60,069 nucleotides of DNA from UBA7332 sp051652645. GTDB taxonomy: Bacteria > Bacteroidota > Bacteroidia > Bacteroidales > UBA7332. Made by a program: the position numbers and the translations under genes. The notes below the pieces were generated by a model. The model did not search any database. It was not told the origin of the DNA and saw nothing but the letters and a program-made list of their open reading frames with translations. This document shows, piece after piece, positions 49,857-59,144 of this stretch; the first letter of the stretch is position 1, and every line of letters starts with the position of its first letter. The stretch spans positions 1 to 60,069 of the forward strand of contig JBOFUP010000063.1 in assembly GCA_051652645.1 (NCBI GenBank), in the 5' to 3' direction.

Positions 49857-51233
49857 ATGAGAACTTACGATTTAATAATAATTGGAGCTGGACCAGCTGG
49901 TTATGTTTCTGCAATCAGAGCGGCTCAACTCGGTAAAAGTGTGGCAATTATAGAAAAAGAGAGTCTAGGAGGTACTTGTCTTAATTGGGGATGTATCCCA
50001 ACTAAATCTCTTCTTCACTCATCAGGACTCTTCAAAAAGATGAAAGAGTCATATAAATGGGGAGTAATTGCCCCAGAAGTATCTTTTGATAGTGAAAAGA
50101 TATACCAGCGTAAAGATGAGCTCATCGAGAGACTCCAGCAGGGTATAGACTCGCTACTCAAAGCGAATAAAGTAGTACAGATAAAAGGGGTAGCCTCATT
50201 TGTTGATGCAAATACTATTTGTGTAGATAATCAAGAGAATATCTCTGCTACAAACATACTAATAGCCACAGGATCGCAATCAATTGTACTTGATATTAAA
50301 GGCATTGAACACACACTTACAAGTAACCAAGTATTAACCACTCCAATTCAAGCTCAACGAATAGCTATTATAGGTGGTGGAGTGATAGGCGTAGAGTTCG
50401 CCTCCCACTTGCTAAACCTTGGTAAGAGTGTAACAATATATGAATTCCGCGAAAGGGTAATCCCGACTGTTGATCAAGAAATATCTAAACAACTAGGATT
50501 AACTCTTAAGAAGGATGGAGCTAAACTCAAGCTCCAAACACAGGTCAAGGAGATCATACAATCAGAAAATGGATTATTAAAGGTTGTTGCTCAAGAGAAG
50601 AGTAAAGAGACAGCAGAAGAGTTTGATGTGATAATATCATGTATAGGTAGAAGACCATACACAGATGCACTTTCTCTTGAAAAGATAGGGGTGGCCACCA
50701 ACAGAGGGGCAATCGAGATAAATGAGAATATGCAGACCTCTATTCCCAACATCTACGCCGTAGGTGATGTAACAAATAAGATACAACTAGCACACTTTGC
50801 TTCTGCTCAAGGAATAACAGCTGTAGAGCATATCTGTGGAGTTGAGCCAACAATCAATCTAAACATAGTGCCTAGTTGCATATATGTATCCCCAGAGATA
50901 GCCTCGGTAGGTATTACTCAAGAGGAGTCTGATAAGGAGCTAGTTGTAGGTAAATATACCATGGGTGGTAATGCCAAATCTATGATAGAGGGACTAGATA
51001 GAGGATTTGTGAAGACAATCTTCGAGAAGGATAGCGGAAAGATTGTAGGTGCACACATATATGCTGCTCATGCAACAGATATGATCACTGAACTTGCTTT
51101 AGCTATACAGCAAGGATTGACTAACCATGAGATAGCCCATCTTATACACCCTCATCCAACAGTTTGCGAAAGCATACTAGAGTCAGTTGAGGATAGCCTA
51201 GGAAGTGCTATTCATACGATGCCAAAAATCTAA
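49857..51233 (+). CDS. lpdA: Dihydrolipoyl dehydrogenase (L protein)
   Basis: A 458-residue FAD flavoprotein that reoxidises dihydrolipoyl-GcvH with NAD+. It has the FAD motif DLIIIGAGPAGYVSA, the redox-active disulfide in GGTCLNWGCIPTKS, the NAD motif IAIIGGGVIGVEFAS, YAVGDVT, and the C-terminal catalytic His-Glu in HPHPTVCESI. The open frame begins at 49833, but family length favours ATG 49857. It heads the glycine cleavage operon, so this copy is probably the L protein dedicated to that complex. Confidence 0.93.
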   Translation: MRTYDLIIIGAGPAGYVSAIRAAQLGKSVAIIEKESLGGTCLNWGCIPTKSLLHSSGLFKKMKESYKWGVIAPEVSFDSEKIYQRKDELIERLQQGIDSLLKANKVVQIKGVASFVDANTICVDNQENISATNILIATGSQSIVLDIKGIEHTLTSNQVLTTPIQAQRIAIIGGGVIGVEFASHLLNLGKSVTIYEFRERVIPTVDQEISKQLGLTLKKDGAKLKLQTQVKEIIQSENGLLKVVAQEKSKETAEEFDVIISCIGRRPYTDALSLEKIGVATNRGAIEINENMQTSIPNIYAVGDVTNKIQLAHFASAQGITAVEHICGVEPTINLNIVPSCIYVSPEIASVGITQEESDKELVVGKYTMGGNAKSMIEGLDRGFVKTIFEKDSGKIVGAHIYAAHATDMITELALAIQQGLTNHEIAHLIHPHPTVCESILESVEDSLGSAIHTMPKI

Positions 51234-51280
51234 GATTAATAGAAACCCTTTTATATATATTCTTAATACCATATTATACT

Positions 51281-52366
51281 ATGACAAAGATTCAAAGAAC
51301 TCCACTTTATGACAATCACGTCAAGCATGGAGGAAAGATTGTAGAGTTTGCCGGATTTGAGCTGCCTATACAGTACGAGACAGGAATTGTTGTTGAACAC
51401 AATGCCGTACGTAATCAAGCTGGTCTATTCGATGTCTCACACATGGGAGAGTTCCTTATCACAGGCAAAGGTGCTGAGGCAACAATAAACAACTTAATCA
51501 CCAACGATGTTACCCTAATCAACCAAGGAGAGATACTATATACGCTAATGTGCAACGACAAAGGTGGTGTAGTTGATGATCTATTAGTTTATAAATACTC
51601 CAATGAGCATTATCTTCTTGTTGTAAACGCCAGTAACATTGATAAAGATTTTACTTGGGTTACAAATCATCTATTAGCTGACACAAAAGCAGAGAACATA
51701 TCAGAAAATGTAGCCCAACTAGCTCTTCAAGGTCCTTTAGCGGAGACTATTCTAGCAAAATCTGTTGATATAAATAAATTACCAGCAAAGAACTATACTT
51801 TCGTGGAAATCGAAGCATGGGGTGCTAAATGTCTAATCTCTCGTACGGGCTACACCGGTGAAGATGGGTTTGAGATATATGTGCCCAATGAGGTTGTCTC
51901 TACAATCTTCGAATCACTTCTTGAGGTAGGAAAAGAGGATGGACTTATCCCGTGTGGATTAGGATCTCGAGACACTCTACGTTTCGAAGCAGGAATGCCT
52001 CTATACGGACATGAGCTAGGTGAGGAGATTCCTGCAAATGAGGTAGGATTAGGATTCTGCATAAAGATGAAGAAAGAGACCTTCATTGGCAAAGCGGCTC
52101 TAGAGGCTAATCCAGCTAAATATATGAGAAAAGGAGTGAAGCTAATTGATCGAGGAGTGGCTCGCGAGAACACAACAGTATACAAAGATGGTCAGGAGGT
52201 AGGATATGTAACCACTGGTACATTCTCCGTTACTAATAATTGCGCCATGGCAATGATACGTGTGCTCAAAGGAACAGAATCACCTATTGATCTAGAGGTC
52301 AGAAAGAAGATGCTAAAAGCTGAATATCAGACTATGCCATTCATTCAGAAGAAGAACAATAAATAG
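51281..52366 (+). CDS. gcvT: Glycine cleavage T protein (aminomethyltransferase)
   Basis: A 361-residue tetrahydrofolate-dependent aminomethyltransferase. It starts TKIQRTPLYDNHVKHGGKIVEFAGFELPIQY, and has LFDVSHMGEF, the folate-binding SRTGYTGEDGFEIY and GSRDTLRFEAGMPLYGHEL motifs. It releases ammonia and makes 5,10-methylene-THF from the GcvH-bound intermediate. Length normal, 46 bases after lpdA. Confidence 0.96.
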   Translation: MTKIQRTPLYDNHVKHGGKIVEFAGFELPIQYETGIVVEHNAVRNQAGLFDVSHMGEFLITGKGAEATINNLITNDVTLINQGEILYTLMCNDKGGVVDDLLVYKYSNEHYLLVVNASNIDKDFTWVTNHLLADTKAENISENVAQLALQGPLAETILAKSVDINKLPAKNYTFVEIEAWGAKCLISRTGYTGEDGFEIYVPNEVVSTIFESLLEVGKEDGLIPCGLGSRDTLRFEAGMPLYGHELGEEIPANEVGLGFCIKMKKETFIGKAALEANPAKYMRKGVKLIDRGVARENTTVYKDGQEVGYVTTGTFSVTNNCAMAMIRVLKGTESPIDLEVRKKMLKAEYQTMPFIQKKNNK

Positions 52367-52404
52367 AATTTACCATAATACAGAAACAAAAAAATTATAT
52401 TCCC

Positions 52405-52782
52405 ATGAAACTATTAGAAAACTTGAAGTATGCTAAGTCCCACGAGTGGGTACTTATTGAGGGTGACAAAGCTAAAATCGGAATCTCTGACCATGCACAA
52501 CACGCTATGGGAAACATCGTATACATCTCTCTTCCTGAAGAGGGAGACGAACTAGAGCTTGGTGAAAGCTTTGCAGATGTGGAGAGTGTTAAGGCTGCAT
52601 CAGAGATTTATGCTCCAGTCTCAGGAGAGGTTACTGCAGTCAATGAGGAGCTCAACGATACTCCTGCTCTTCTTAACGATGATAGCTATGCTGCATGGAT
52701 AGTAGAGGTTAAGTTCACAGAGATCAGCTCAGAGCTAATGAGCGCTAAAGAGTACGAAGAATATTGTAACCAAGCACACTAA
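52405..52782 (+). CDS. gcvH: Glycine cleavage H protein
   Basis: A 125-residue lipoyl carrier of the glycine cleavage complex. The lipoylated Lys is K63 in VESVKAASEIYAP. N-terminal KSHEWVLIEGDKAKIGI and PVSGEVTAVNEEL are typical. It shuttles the aminomethyl group between P, T and L proteins. Situated 38 bases after gcvT and 7 before gcvPA. Confidence 0.96.
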   Translation: MKLLENLKYAKSHEWVLIEGDKAKIGISDHAQHAMGNIVYISLPEEGDELELGESFADVESVKAASEIYAPVSGEVTAVNEELNDTPALLNDDSYAAWIVEVKFTEISSELMSAKEYEEYCNQAH

Positions 52783-52789
52783 GAATACA

Positions 52790-54109
52790 ATGGCAAGATA
52801 TACACCACATAATCAAAGTGACATCCAAGAGATGCTTCAGAGTGTGGGGTGTGATACTGTTGAGCAACTCTTCGAGCCACTTCCGGCCGGAGTTTTGCTT
52901 AACCGTAAACTACATATCCCAGATGGAAAGAGCCACTTAGAGGTTAAAAGAAGACTAAAGGAATATTCTAAGAAGAATAGAGTATTCGATACTATATACC
53001 GAGGAGCAGGAGCTTACAACCACTATATACCTAGTGCAGTGACACACCTCTCATCGCGCACAGAGATGCTTTCTACGTATACTCCATACCAAGCTGAAAC
53101 GAGCCAAGGTGTCCTGCAGGTGATCTTTGAGTTCCAAACAATGATGTGCGAACTCACTGGCCTTGACGTATCCAATGCAAGTGTATACGATGGAGCTACA
53201 GCGGCTGCCGAAGCCTGCAAGATGTCTCTCGAGAAGAAACGCAATCAGGTAGTTATAGCAGAGAGTATCAACCCAGAGACCATGCAGGTCATTCAAACAT
53301 ACCTAGCCCCTCTTAATGTTGAGATACTTATCGCCCCTATTCATCAAGGAGTGGTAGATAAAAGCTGGTTCGAAGCTATCATAAGTGACAAGACAGCTGC
53401 AGTATACATCGAACAACTAAATCGTTTTGGCTTAATAGAAGATGTCGAACCTATATCACAGATTGCTAAGTCTCACAAAGCTCTAACAATTGTTGGGGTT
53501 AATCCTATTGCTGCTGCAATCCTTCCTTCGGCAAACGAGGTGGGTGCAGACATTGCAGTAGGAGAGGGTCAACCTCTGGGTCTACCTCTCTCTTTCGGAG
53601 GTCCATATCTTGGGTTTATTACAGCTAAAAGTGCACTTCTTAGAAAGATGCCAGGGCGTATTGTCGGTGAGACTATAGATACAGAAGGGCGTCGTGCTTT
53701 CGTTCTTACTCTTCAAGCACGTGAGCAGCACATCAAACGCGAGAAATCTCTCTCTAGTATATGCTCAAACCAAGCACACTGTGCTTACAGAGCAACAGTC
53801 TATCTCTCTACCGTAGGTGGTGAAGGCCTAAAACAAGTAGCACGCCACTGTAGCTCCAATGCACACTACCTTGCAGCTCGTCTAATGGAGATACCAGGCT
53901 TCGAGCTTCACTATAAAGGGGAGTTCTTCCACGAGTTTGTAACAAAGTCAACGACCTCAGCTCTGAAGATTGTTAGTCATCTAGAGCAATACAATATACT
54001 TGCAGGACTTCCAATCAGTGAAAATGAGATACTTTGGTGCGCCACGGAGATGAATACTCGTGAGGAGATGGATCTGCTTGTATCTATCCTTAGCGAGATG
54101 AAAGCTTAA
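52790..54109 (+). CDS. gcvPA: Glycine decarboxylase subunit 1 (P protein alpha)
   Basis: A 439-residue N-terminal half of the split P protein. It has RYTPHNQSDIQEML, IPSAVTHLSSRTEM, TPYQAETSQGVLQVIFEFQT, SVYDGATAAAEA and CSNQAHCAYRATVYLS. It has no PLP Lys itself and pairs with subunit 2 to decarboxylate glycine. The two-gene form is common in Bacteroidota and Firmicutes. Confidence 0.95.
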   Translation: MARYTPHNQSDIQEMLQSVGCDTVEQLFEPLPAGVLLNRKLHIPDGKSHLEVKRRLKEYSKKNRVFDTIYRGAGAYNHYIPSAVTHLSSRTEMLSTYTPYQAETSQGVLQVIFEFQTMMCELTGLDVSNASVYDGATAAAEACKMSLEKKRNQVVIAESINPETMQVIQTYLAPLNVEILIAPIHQGVVDKSWFEAIISDKTAAVYIEQLNRFGLIEDVEPISQIAKSHKALTIVGVNPIAAAILPSANEVGADIAVGEGQPLGLPLSFGGPYLGFITAKSALLRKMPGRIVGETIDTEGRRAFVLTLQAREQHIKREKSLSSICSNQAHCAYRATVYLSTVGGEGLKQVARHCSSNAHYLAARLMEIPGFELHYKGEFFHEFVTKSTTSALKIVSHLEQYNILAGLPISENEILWCATEMNTREEMDLLVSILSEMKA

Positions 54110-54138
54110 TTATAACCCCTCTAATATCAATTCAAGAT

Positions 54139-55554
54139 ATGAAACTAATTTTTGAAAGATCAAAAGCGGGGAGAAGCAACTTCGAGCTACCCCCACTCGA
54201 GACACCACTTTACGAACCATCATATAAGAGAGCCACAGAGCTTAGACTTCCAGAGATAGCAGAGATTGACCTCATGAGACACTTTATAGGGCTTAGCCGC
54301 CGTGCGTTTGGCATTGAGACAGGGTTCTATCCCCTTGGCTCTTGCACGATGAAGTACAACCCAAAACTAAATGAAGAGGTAGCACAACTAGAAGGATATG
54401 CTGCTATACATCCACTTCAACCTCTGCATACAGTCAAGGGATGCATTGATGTATATAAAGATTTAAATAGATCGCTTTGTGAGGTGACGGGTATGGATGC
54501 TATGAGTTTCCAGCCTGCAGCTGGTGCTCATGGTGAATTCACCGCTCTTCTTATGATTAGAGCATACCACCATTCACGTAATGATTTCGAGAGAAAGAAA
54601 GTGATTATTCCAGACTCAGCACACGGGACAAACCCTGCTAGTGTTGTTATGGCTGGATTCGAGGTGGTAAATATCCCATCAGATGAGAACGGATTCGTTG
54701 ATCTAGAGGCACTCAAAGCTGTTGTCGGAAGCGATACTGCAGCTCTGATGCTAACAAACCCAAACACTCTTGGTGCGTTCGAAAAGAATATACTCGAGAT
54801 AACAGAGATAATACACCAAGCTGGTGGATTGGTATACTATGACGGAGCTAACCTAAATGCCATCATGGGAATCACTAGACCAGGAGACATGGGATTCGAT
54901 ATCGTCCACTTGAATCTACACAAGACATTCTCTACTCCTCACGGTGGTGGAGGACCAGGGGCAGGACCTATCGGTTGTAAGAAGATACTAATTCCATTCC
55001 TTCCACAGACCAATCTCAATTATAGGGAGAATGAAACAGTAAAGACTCTCTCCATAGGTAAGGTTAAAGCGTTTCACGGAAACTTCCTTGTCTGCCTTAG
55101 AGCTCTATGCTATATAATGACGCTCGGGGGCAATGGTCTTAAGAATGCTTCTGAGATGGCAGTGCTTAATGCTAACTATCTCTATAAAGCTCTTGCGGAG
55201 ATCTACTCACAAGAGTACACAACTCCTTGTATGCACGAGTTTGTTCTTAGTGCTAATGAGATAAACAAAGAGACAGGTGTTAGGGCTCTAGATATTGCCA
55301 AGGGACTCCTTGACAATGGAATACACCCACCAACTATTTACTTCCCTCTTATTGTCAAGGAGGCTATGATGTTTGAGCCTACAGAGACTGAATCAAAGGA
55401 TACTCTAGATAATGCTATTGAAGTAATAAAAGATCTCTTCGCTCAAGCTAAAGAGAATCCTGATAATCTATTTGACTTACCCAAAACAACTCCAATAGGA
55501 CGTGTAGATGAAGTTCTAGCTGCTCGTTCTCCAAAACTTAAATACGAATTTTAA
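54139..55554 (+). CDS. gcvPB: Glycine decarboxylase subunit 2 (P protein beta)
   Basis: A 471-residue C-terminal half of the split P protein. The PLP-binding Lys is in HLNLHKTFSTPHGGGG. Other motifs are GFYPLGSCTMKYNPK, FQPAAGAHGEF and MLTNPNTLGAFEKN. Together with subunit 1 it decarboxylates glycine and loads the aminomethyl group on GcvH. The last gene of the operon, followed by a terminator. Confidence 0.96.
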   Translation: MKLIFERSKAGRSNFELPPLETPLYEPSYKRATELRLPEIAEIDLMRHFIGLSRRAFGIETGFYPLGSCTMKYNPKLNEEVAQLEGYAAIHPLQPLHTVKGCIDVYKDLNRSLCEVTGMDAMSFQPAAGAHGEFTALLMIRAYHHSRNDFERKKVIIPDSAHGTNPASVVMAGFEVVNIPSDENGFVDLEALKAVVGSDTAALMLTNPNTLGAFEKNILEITEIIHQAGGLVYYDGANLNAIMGITRPGDMGFDIVHLNLHKTFSTPHGGGGPGAGPIGCKKILIPFLPQTNLNYRENETVKTLSIGKVKAFHGNFLVCLRALCYIMTLGGNGLKNASEMAVLNANYLYKALAEIYSQEYTTPCMHEFVLSANEINKETGVRALDIAKGLLDNGIHPPTIYFPLIVKEAMMFEPTETESKDTLDNAIEVIKDLFAQAKENPDNLFDLPKTTPIGRVDEVLAARSPKLKYEF

Positions 55555-55588
55555 GTAGTCTATTTAGAAATGTGTGTAATTAAATGAT

Positions 55589-55637
55589 GATAGGGTTGTG
55601 CCTCCTCACTCTGAGGTGTCACAACCCTATCTTTTTT
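55589..55637 (+). terminator. Terminator of the glycine cleavage operon
   Basis: GATAGGGTTGTG and CACAACCCTATC pair perfectly (12 bp) with an internal CCTC/GAGG stem, followed by six T. Confidence 0.9.
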
Positions 55638-55735
55638 GTTAAATCTACACACTCTACCCAAACAATATATATAGCTGTTTACATTAATATATTGATTAAA
55701 TACATCAAACTATAGTAAATATTGCAAACTATTTA

Positions 55736-55767
55736 TTTGGTCTCTATACTCTTTTTATGTATGTTTG
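55736..55767 (+). promoter_or_regulatory. Promoter of the GH109 gene
   Basis: TTTG at 55736-55739, a 20-base gap and TATGTTTG at 55760-55767 make one of the best consensus promoters in the window, 40 bases before the start codon. Confidence 0.8.
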
Positions 55768-55807
55768 CATAGTGTTAATGTATTAATTAATCAAGTCTAA
55801 TCAAGTT

Positions 55808-57187
55808 ATGAAAAAAATTAAAGAATCCTTGCTGCTGCTTTTGCTGATGTTTATTATTGCTCCAGCACTATCTGCAAAAGTTATCAAGACACCAACGCCT
55901 AAACGTCCAAAAGGGCAAACTGACGTAATCGCTCTGAGGTGTGATCCAATTCCAAATGTTAGAGTAGCTGTTATTGGTCTAGGAATGAGAGGTCCAGGAG
56001 CCGTTCATCGTCTAACACAAATTGATGGTGTTGAGGTGGTAGCTCTTTGTGACGTAGTAGAAGAGAACGTAAAAAGAGTAAACGAGAAACTAGAAAAAGC
56101 GGGTCGTCCTAAAGCCCAAGAGTTCTACGGCAACACAGAGATATGGAAAGAGGTAACAAAACTTCCAAACGTTGATCTAGTTTATGTGGTTACAGACTGG
56201 AAGAGCCACGCTCAAATAGGAGTACAGGCAATGAATGATGGAAAACACGTAGCTATCGAAGTGCCTGCTGCTATGACGATGAAAGAGATCTGGGATCTTA
56301 TCAACACATCTGAGAGAACACGCAAGCACTGTATGCAGCTAGAGAACTGCGTATATGACTTCTTTGAACTAACATCATTGAACATGGCTCAACAAGGGCT
56401 ATTCGGTGAGTTGATTCACGCTGAAGGGGCATACATACATGGTCTACAACCTTTCTGGGGTGCTTATTGGAACAATTGGAGAATGGATTACAATAAAGAG
56501 TTCAGAGGTGACGTATACGCTACTCACGGAATGGGGCCTGCTTGTCAAGCTTTGAATATCCACCGTGGGGACAAGATGAACTATCTTGTTTCTATGGATA
56601 CTAAACCTCTTCAAAACCCAGCTTTCATTAAAGAGAAAACAGGTCAAGAGCCAAAAGATTTCCGCAACGGCGACCATACGATGACTATGATACGCACAGA
56701 GAAAGGAAAAACTATACACATACAACATGATGTGTGCTCTCCTCGCCCATACAGCCGTATGTATCAATTAAGCGGAACTAAAGGGTTTGCTAACAAATAC
56801 CCAAGCGAAGGATATGCACTTGATGCTAAAGAGATCTCCTCAGACGTTGCTGCCAACCACGAGAACTTAAATGCTCATAGCTTTGTTCCTGATGAGGTGA
56901 AAAAAGCTCTTATGCAGAAATATAAGCACCCAATTGTAAAAGATATCGAAGAGAAAGCAAAACAAGTTGGTGGTCACGGTGGGATGGACTTCATCATGGA
57001 CTATCGTCTTATCTACTGTTTGCAAAAAGGCCTTCCTCTAGATATGGATGTTTATGACCTTGCTGAATGGTGCTGTCTTGCTCCACTAACGGAGAAGTCA
57101 CTTGACAACAATTCAGCTCCTGTAGAAATTCCAGACTTCACTCGTGGTGCATGGAATAAACTACCAAAACTAGAATTCCACCAATAA
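55808..57187 (+). CDS. GH109 family alpha-N-acetylgalactosaminidase (Gfo/Idh/MocA fold)
   Basis: A 459-residue exported protein with a Sec signal peptide (KESLLLLLLMFIIAPALSA). The NAD-binding fold starts VRVAVIGLGMRGPG (51-64), and the GH109 signatures ENCVYDFFE (179-187) and YATHGMGPACQAL (237-249) follow. GH109 enzymes use a bound NAD+ and a redox-type mechanism to remove terminal alpha-GalNAc, including from blood-group A antigen and mucin glycans; this is family knowledge. Gene context, next to GH110, supports the same kind of substrate. Other Gfo/Idh/MocA enzymes are possible but lack these signatures. Confidence 0.85.
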   Translation: MKKIKESLLLLLLMFIIAPALSAKVIKTPTPKRPKGQTDVIALRCDPIPNVRVAVIGLGMRGPGAVHRLTQIDGVEVVALCDVVEENVKRVNEKLEKAGRPKAQEFYGNTEIWKEVTKLPNVDLVYVVTDWKSHAQIGVQAMNDGKHVAIEVPAAMTMKEIWDLINTSERTRKHCMQLENCVYDFFELTSLNMAQQGLFGELIHAEGAYIHGLQPFWGAYWNNWRMDYNKEFRGDVYATHGMGPACQALNIHRGDKMNYLVSMDTKPLQNPAFIKEKTGQEPKDFRNGDHTMTMIRTEKGKTIHIQHDVCSPRPYSRMYQLSGTKGFANKYPSEGYALDAKEISSDVAANHENLNAHSFVPDEVKKALMQKYKHPIVKDIEEKAKQVGGHGGMDFIMDYRLIYCLQKGLPLDMDVYDLAEWCCLAPLTEKSLDNNSAPVEIPDFTRGAWNKLPKLEFHQ

Positions 57188-57199
57188 TAGAGATACTCT

Positions 57200-57243
57200 A
57201 TGGGCTGTTCGACTATTCATTAGGTATCGAACAGCCCATTTTA
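57200..57243 (+). terminator. Hairpin terminator between GH109 and GH110
   Basis: ATGGGCTGTTCGA and TCGAACAGCCCAT form a perfect 13-bp stem with a 14-base loop, followed by TTTTATTT. Only about 30 bases remain before the GH110 start, with no clear promoter box. Confidence 0.8.
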
Positions 57244-57272
57244 TTTCAAATAAATTCATAACAGATCTCCAA

Positions 57273-59123
57273 ATGAGAAAGAATATACTATTAACAACCT
57301 TACTTATATTTACAAGCACACTCAATGCAAAGACTCTCACATTTTATATGAGTGAATTTGGTGTAAAACCAAATACGACTGAAAACATCTCACCTCTCAT
57401 TGTCAAAGCTCTACAAGAGATTAGATCTCTAGCAAAGAGCGATGATAAGTTAGAGATAATATTCGAAAAAGGAGAATATAACTTCTTCCCAGAGGGTGCA
57501 CAAACAAAGGAGTACTACATATCGAATCACGATCAAGACAACCCAAAGATTGTTGGCATTGCACTCGAGCAATTCAACAACCTAACACTTGAGGCCAATG
57601 GATCGGAGTTCCTCTTTCACGGAAGAATGCTACCTCTATCTATCGTCGGAGACACTACTGTTACTATCAGAAATATTAATATTGACTTCCCAAATCCCCA
57701 CATCTCACAAGCTAAGATAATTTCCAACAACCCCGAAACTTCTGAGATAGTATACGAACTGGCTCCATGGGTAGACTATAGAATAGAAAACAACAACCTT
57801 GTTGTTTTCGGACAAGGTTGGAGCCACACTCCATCTTGGGGAATAGCATTCGATGCTAACACCAGACGTATTGCATACAACACCAGCGACATTTCACTAG
57901 GGACAAAAGGCGTTAAAGAGATTGCTCCAAGAGTAATTCATTCCAACAACTGGAACAACCCAAAACTAACCCCCGGTACAGTCATCGCTATGCGCAGCTA
58001 CGCAAGACCCACTCCTGGGATATTCATCACCAACTCCTCAGATGTAAAGCTTGAAAACATAAACATACATTATGCCGAGGGGATGGGACTATTAGCTCAG
58101 ATTTCAAAGGATATATATTTGGATAATTTCAACGTCTGCCTTAGAGGTGATACTGATCCTAGATATTTCACCACACAAGCCGATGCCACTCACTTCTCCT
58201 CATGCAAAGGCCACATAAAGAGTGTAAACGGGCTTTACGAAGCAATGATGGACGATGCCATCAATGTACACGGCACATACCTCAAACTAACTAATATTGT
58301 TACTCCAACCACTATAGAAGCAACATACATGCACAGGCAATCATGGGGATTCGAATGGGGTAGGATTGGAGATGAGATAGAATTCATTTCTTCAAAAACA
58401 ATGGAGAATCTAAAATGCTCCAATAAGATAAAATCAATCAAACCAATTGACAAACCAGCACCTCACGGAGCTAAATCATATATTATTGAGCTAAATAAAC
58501 CCATCTCATTAGAGCTAACCATCGATCAACCAATAGGAATTGAGAACCTGACATGGTCTCCAACAGTCTATTTTGCAGATAACACCATTCGGAACAATCG
58601 TGCTCGTGGGACGCTCTTCAGTACTCCAAAAAAGACTATTGTAGAAAGAAATACATTCGATCATACCTCTGGAACTGCAATACTTCTCTGTGGAGACTGC
58701 AATGGCTGGTACGAAACAGGAGCTTGCCGTAAAGTAATTATTCGTGATAACATATTTAAGAATGCACTCACAAGCATGTTTCAGTTCACTAATGCTATTA
58801 TATCCATCTACCCCGAAATACCGAATCTAGAGAATCAGAAAGAGTACTTCCATGGTGGCACAAAGAAGGCTATAATCATCGAGAACAACACGTTTGAAAC
58901 ATTCGATAATCCCATCCTCTATGCCAAATCAATAGATGGACTAATATTTCGTAGAAACAGAGTTATTCACAACAATGATTATCCACCGTTTCATCAAATA
59001 AAAACACCATTTAAGTTCGAAAGAGCAAAGAACATTAAGATATACAACAACTCCAAAGAATACTCTATTAATAAAGATATAGAGCTAAAACTATCGCCCG
59101 TAAACTCTATCTCTGTTAAATAG
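57273..59123 (+). CDS. GH110 family alpha-1,3-galactosidase
   Basis: A 616-residue exported protein with a signal peptide (MRKNILLTTLLIFTSTLNA) and a right-handed beta-helix body of repeated parallel-beta coils (DVKLENINIHY, IYLDNFNVCLRGD, RKVIIRDNIFKN). GH110 enzymes release terminal alpha-1,3-linked galactose, including blood-group B antigen, by an inverting mechanism. Asp304, Asp327 and Asp328 (QADATHF and MMDDAINVHG) match the catalytic Asp321/344/345 I recall for a characterised GH110, all at offset 17. The GH110 family call is strong; linear versus branched B specificity cannot be read from sequence. Confidence 0.88.
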   Translation: MRKNILLTTLLIFTSTLNAKTLTFYMSEFGVKPNTTENISPLIVKALQEIRSLAKSDDKLEIIFEKGEYNFFPEGAQTKEYYISNHDQDNPKIVGIALEQFNNLTLEANGSEFLFHGRMLPLSIVGDTTVTIRNINIDFPNPHISQAKIISNNPETSEIVYELAPWVDYRIENNNLVVFGQGWSHTPSWGIAFDANTRRIAYNTSDISLGTKGVKEIAPRVIHSNNWNNPKLTPGTVIAMRSYARPTPGIFITNSSDVKLENINIHYAEGMGLLAQISKDIYLDNFNVCLRGDTDPRYFTTQADATHFSSCKGHIKSVNGLYEAMMDDAINVHGTYLKLTNIVTPTTIEATYMHRQSWGFEWGRIGDEIEFISSKTMENLKCSNKIKSIKPIDKPAPHGAKSYIIELNKPISLELTIDQPIGIENLTWSPTVYFADNTIRNNRARGTLFSTPKKTIVERNTFDHTSGTAILLCGDCNGWYETGACRKVIIRDNIFKNALTSMFQFTNAIISIYPEIPNLENQKEYFHGGTKKAIIIENNTFETFDNPILYAKSIDGLIFRRNRVIHNNDYPPFHQIKTPFKFERAKNIKIYNNSKEYSINKDIELKLSPVNSISVK

Positions 59124-59144
59124 AGCGTTTTGATAATACAAAAA

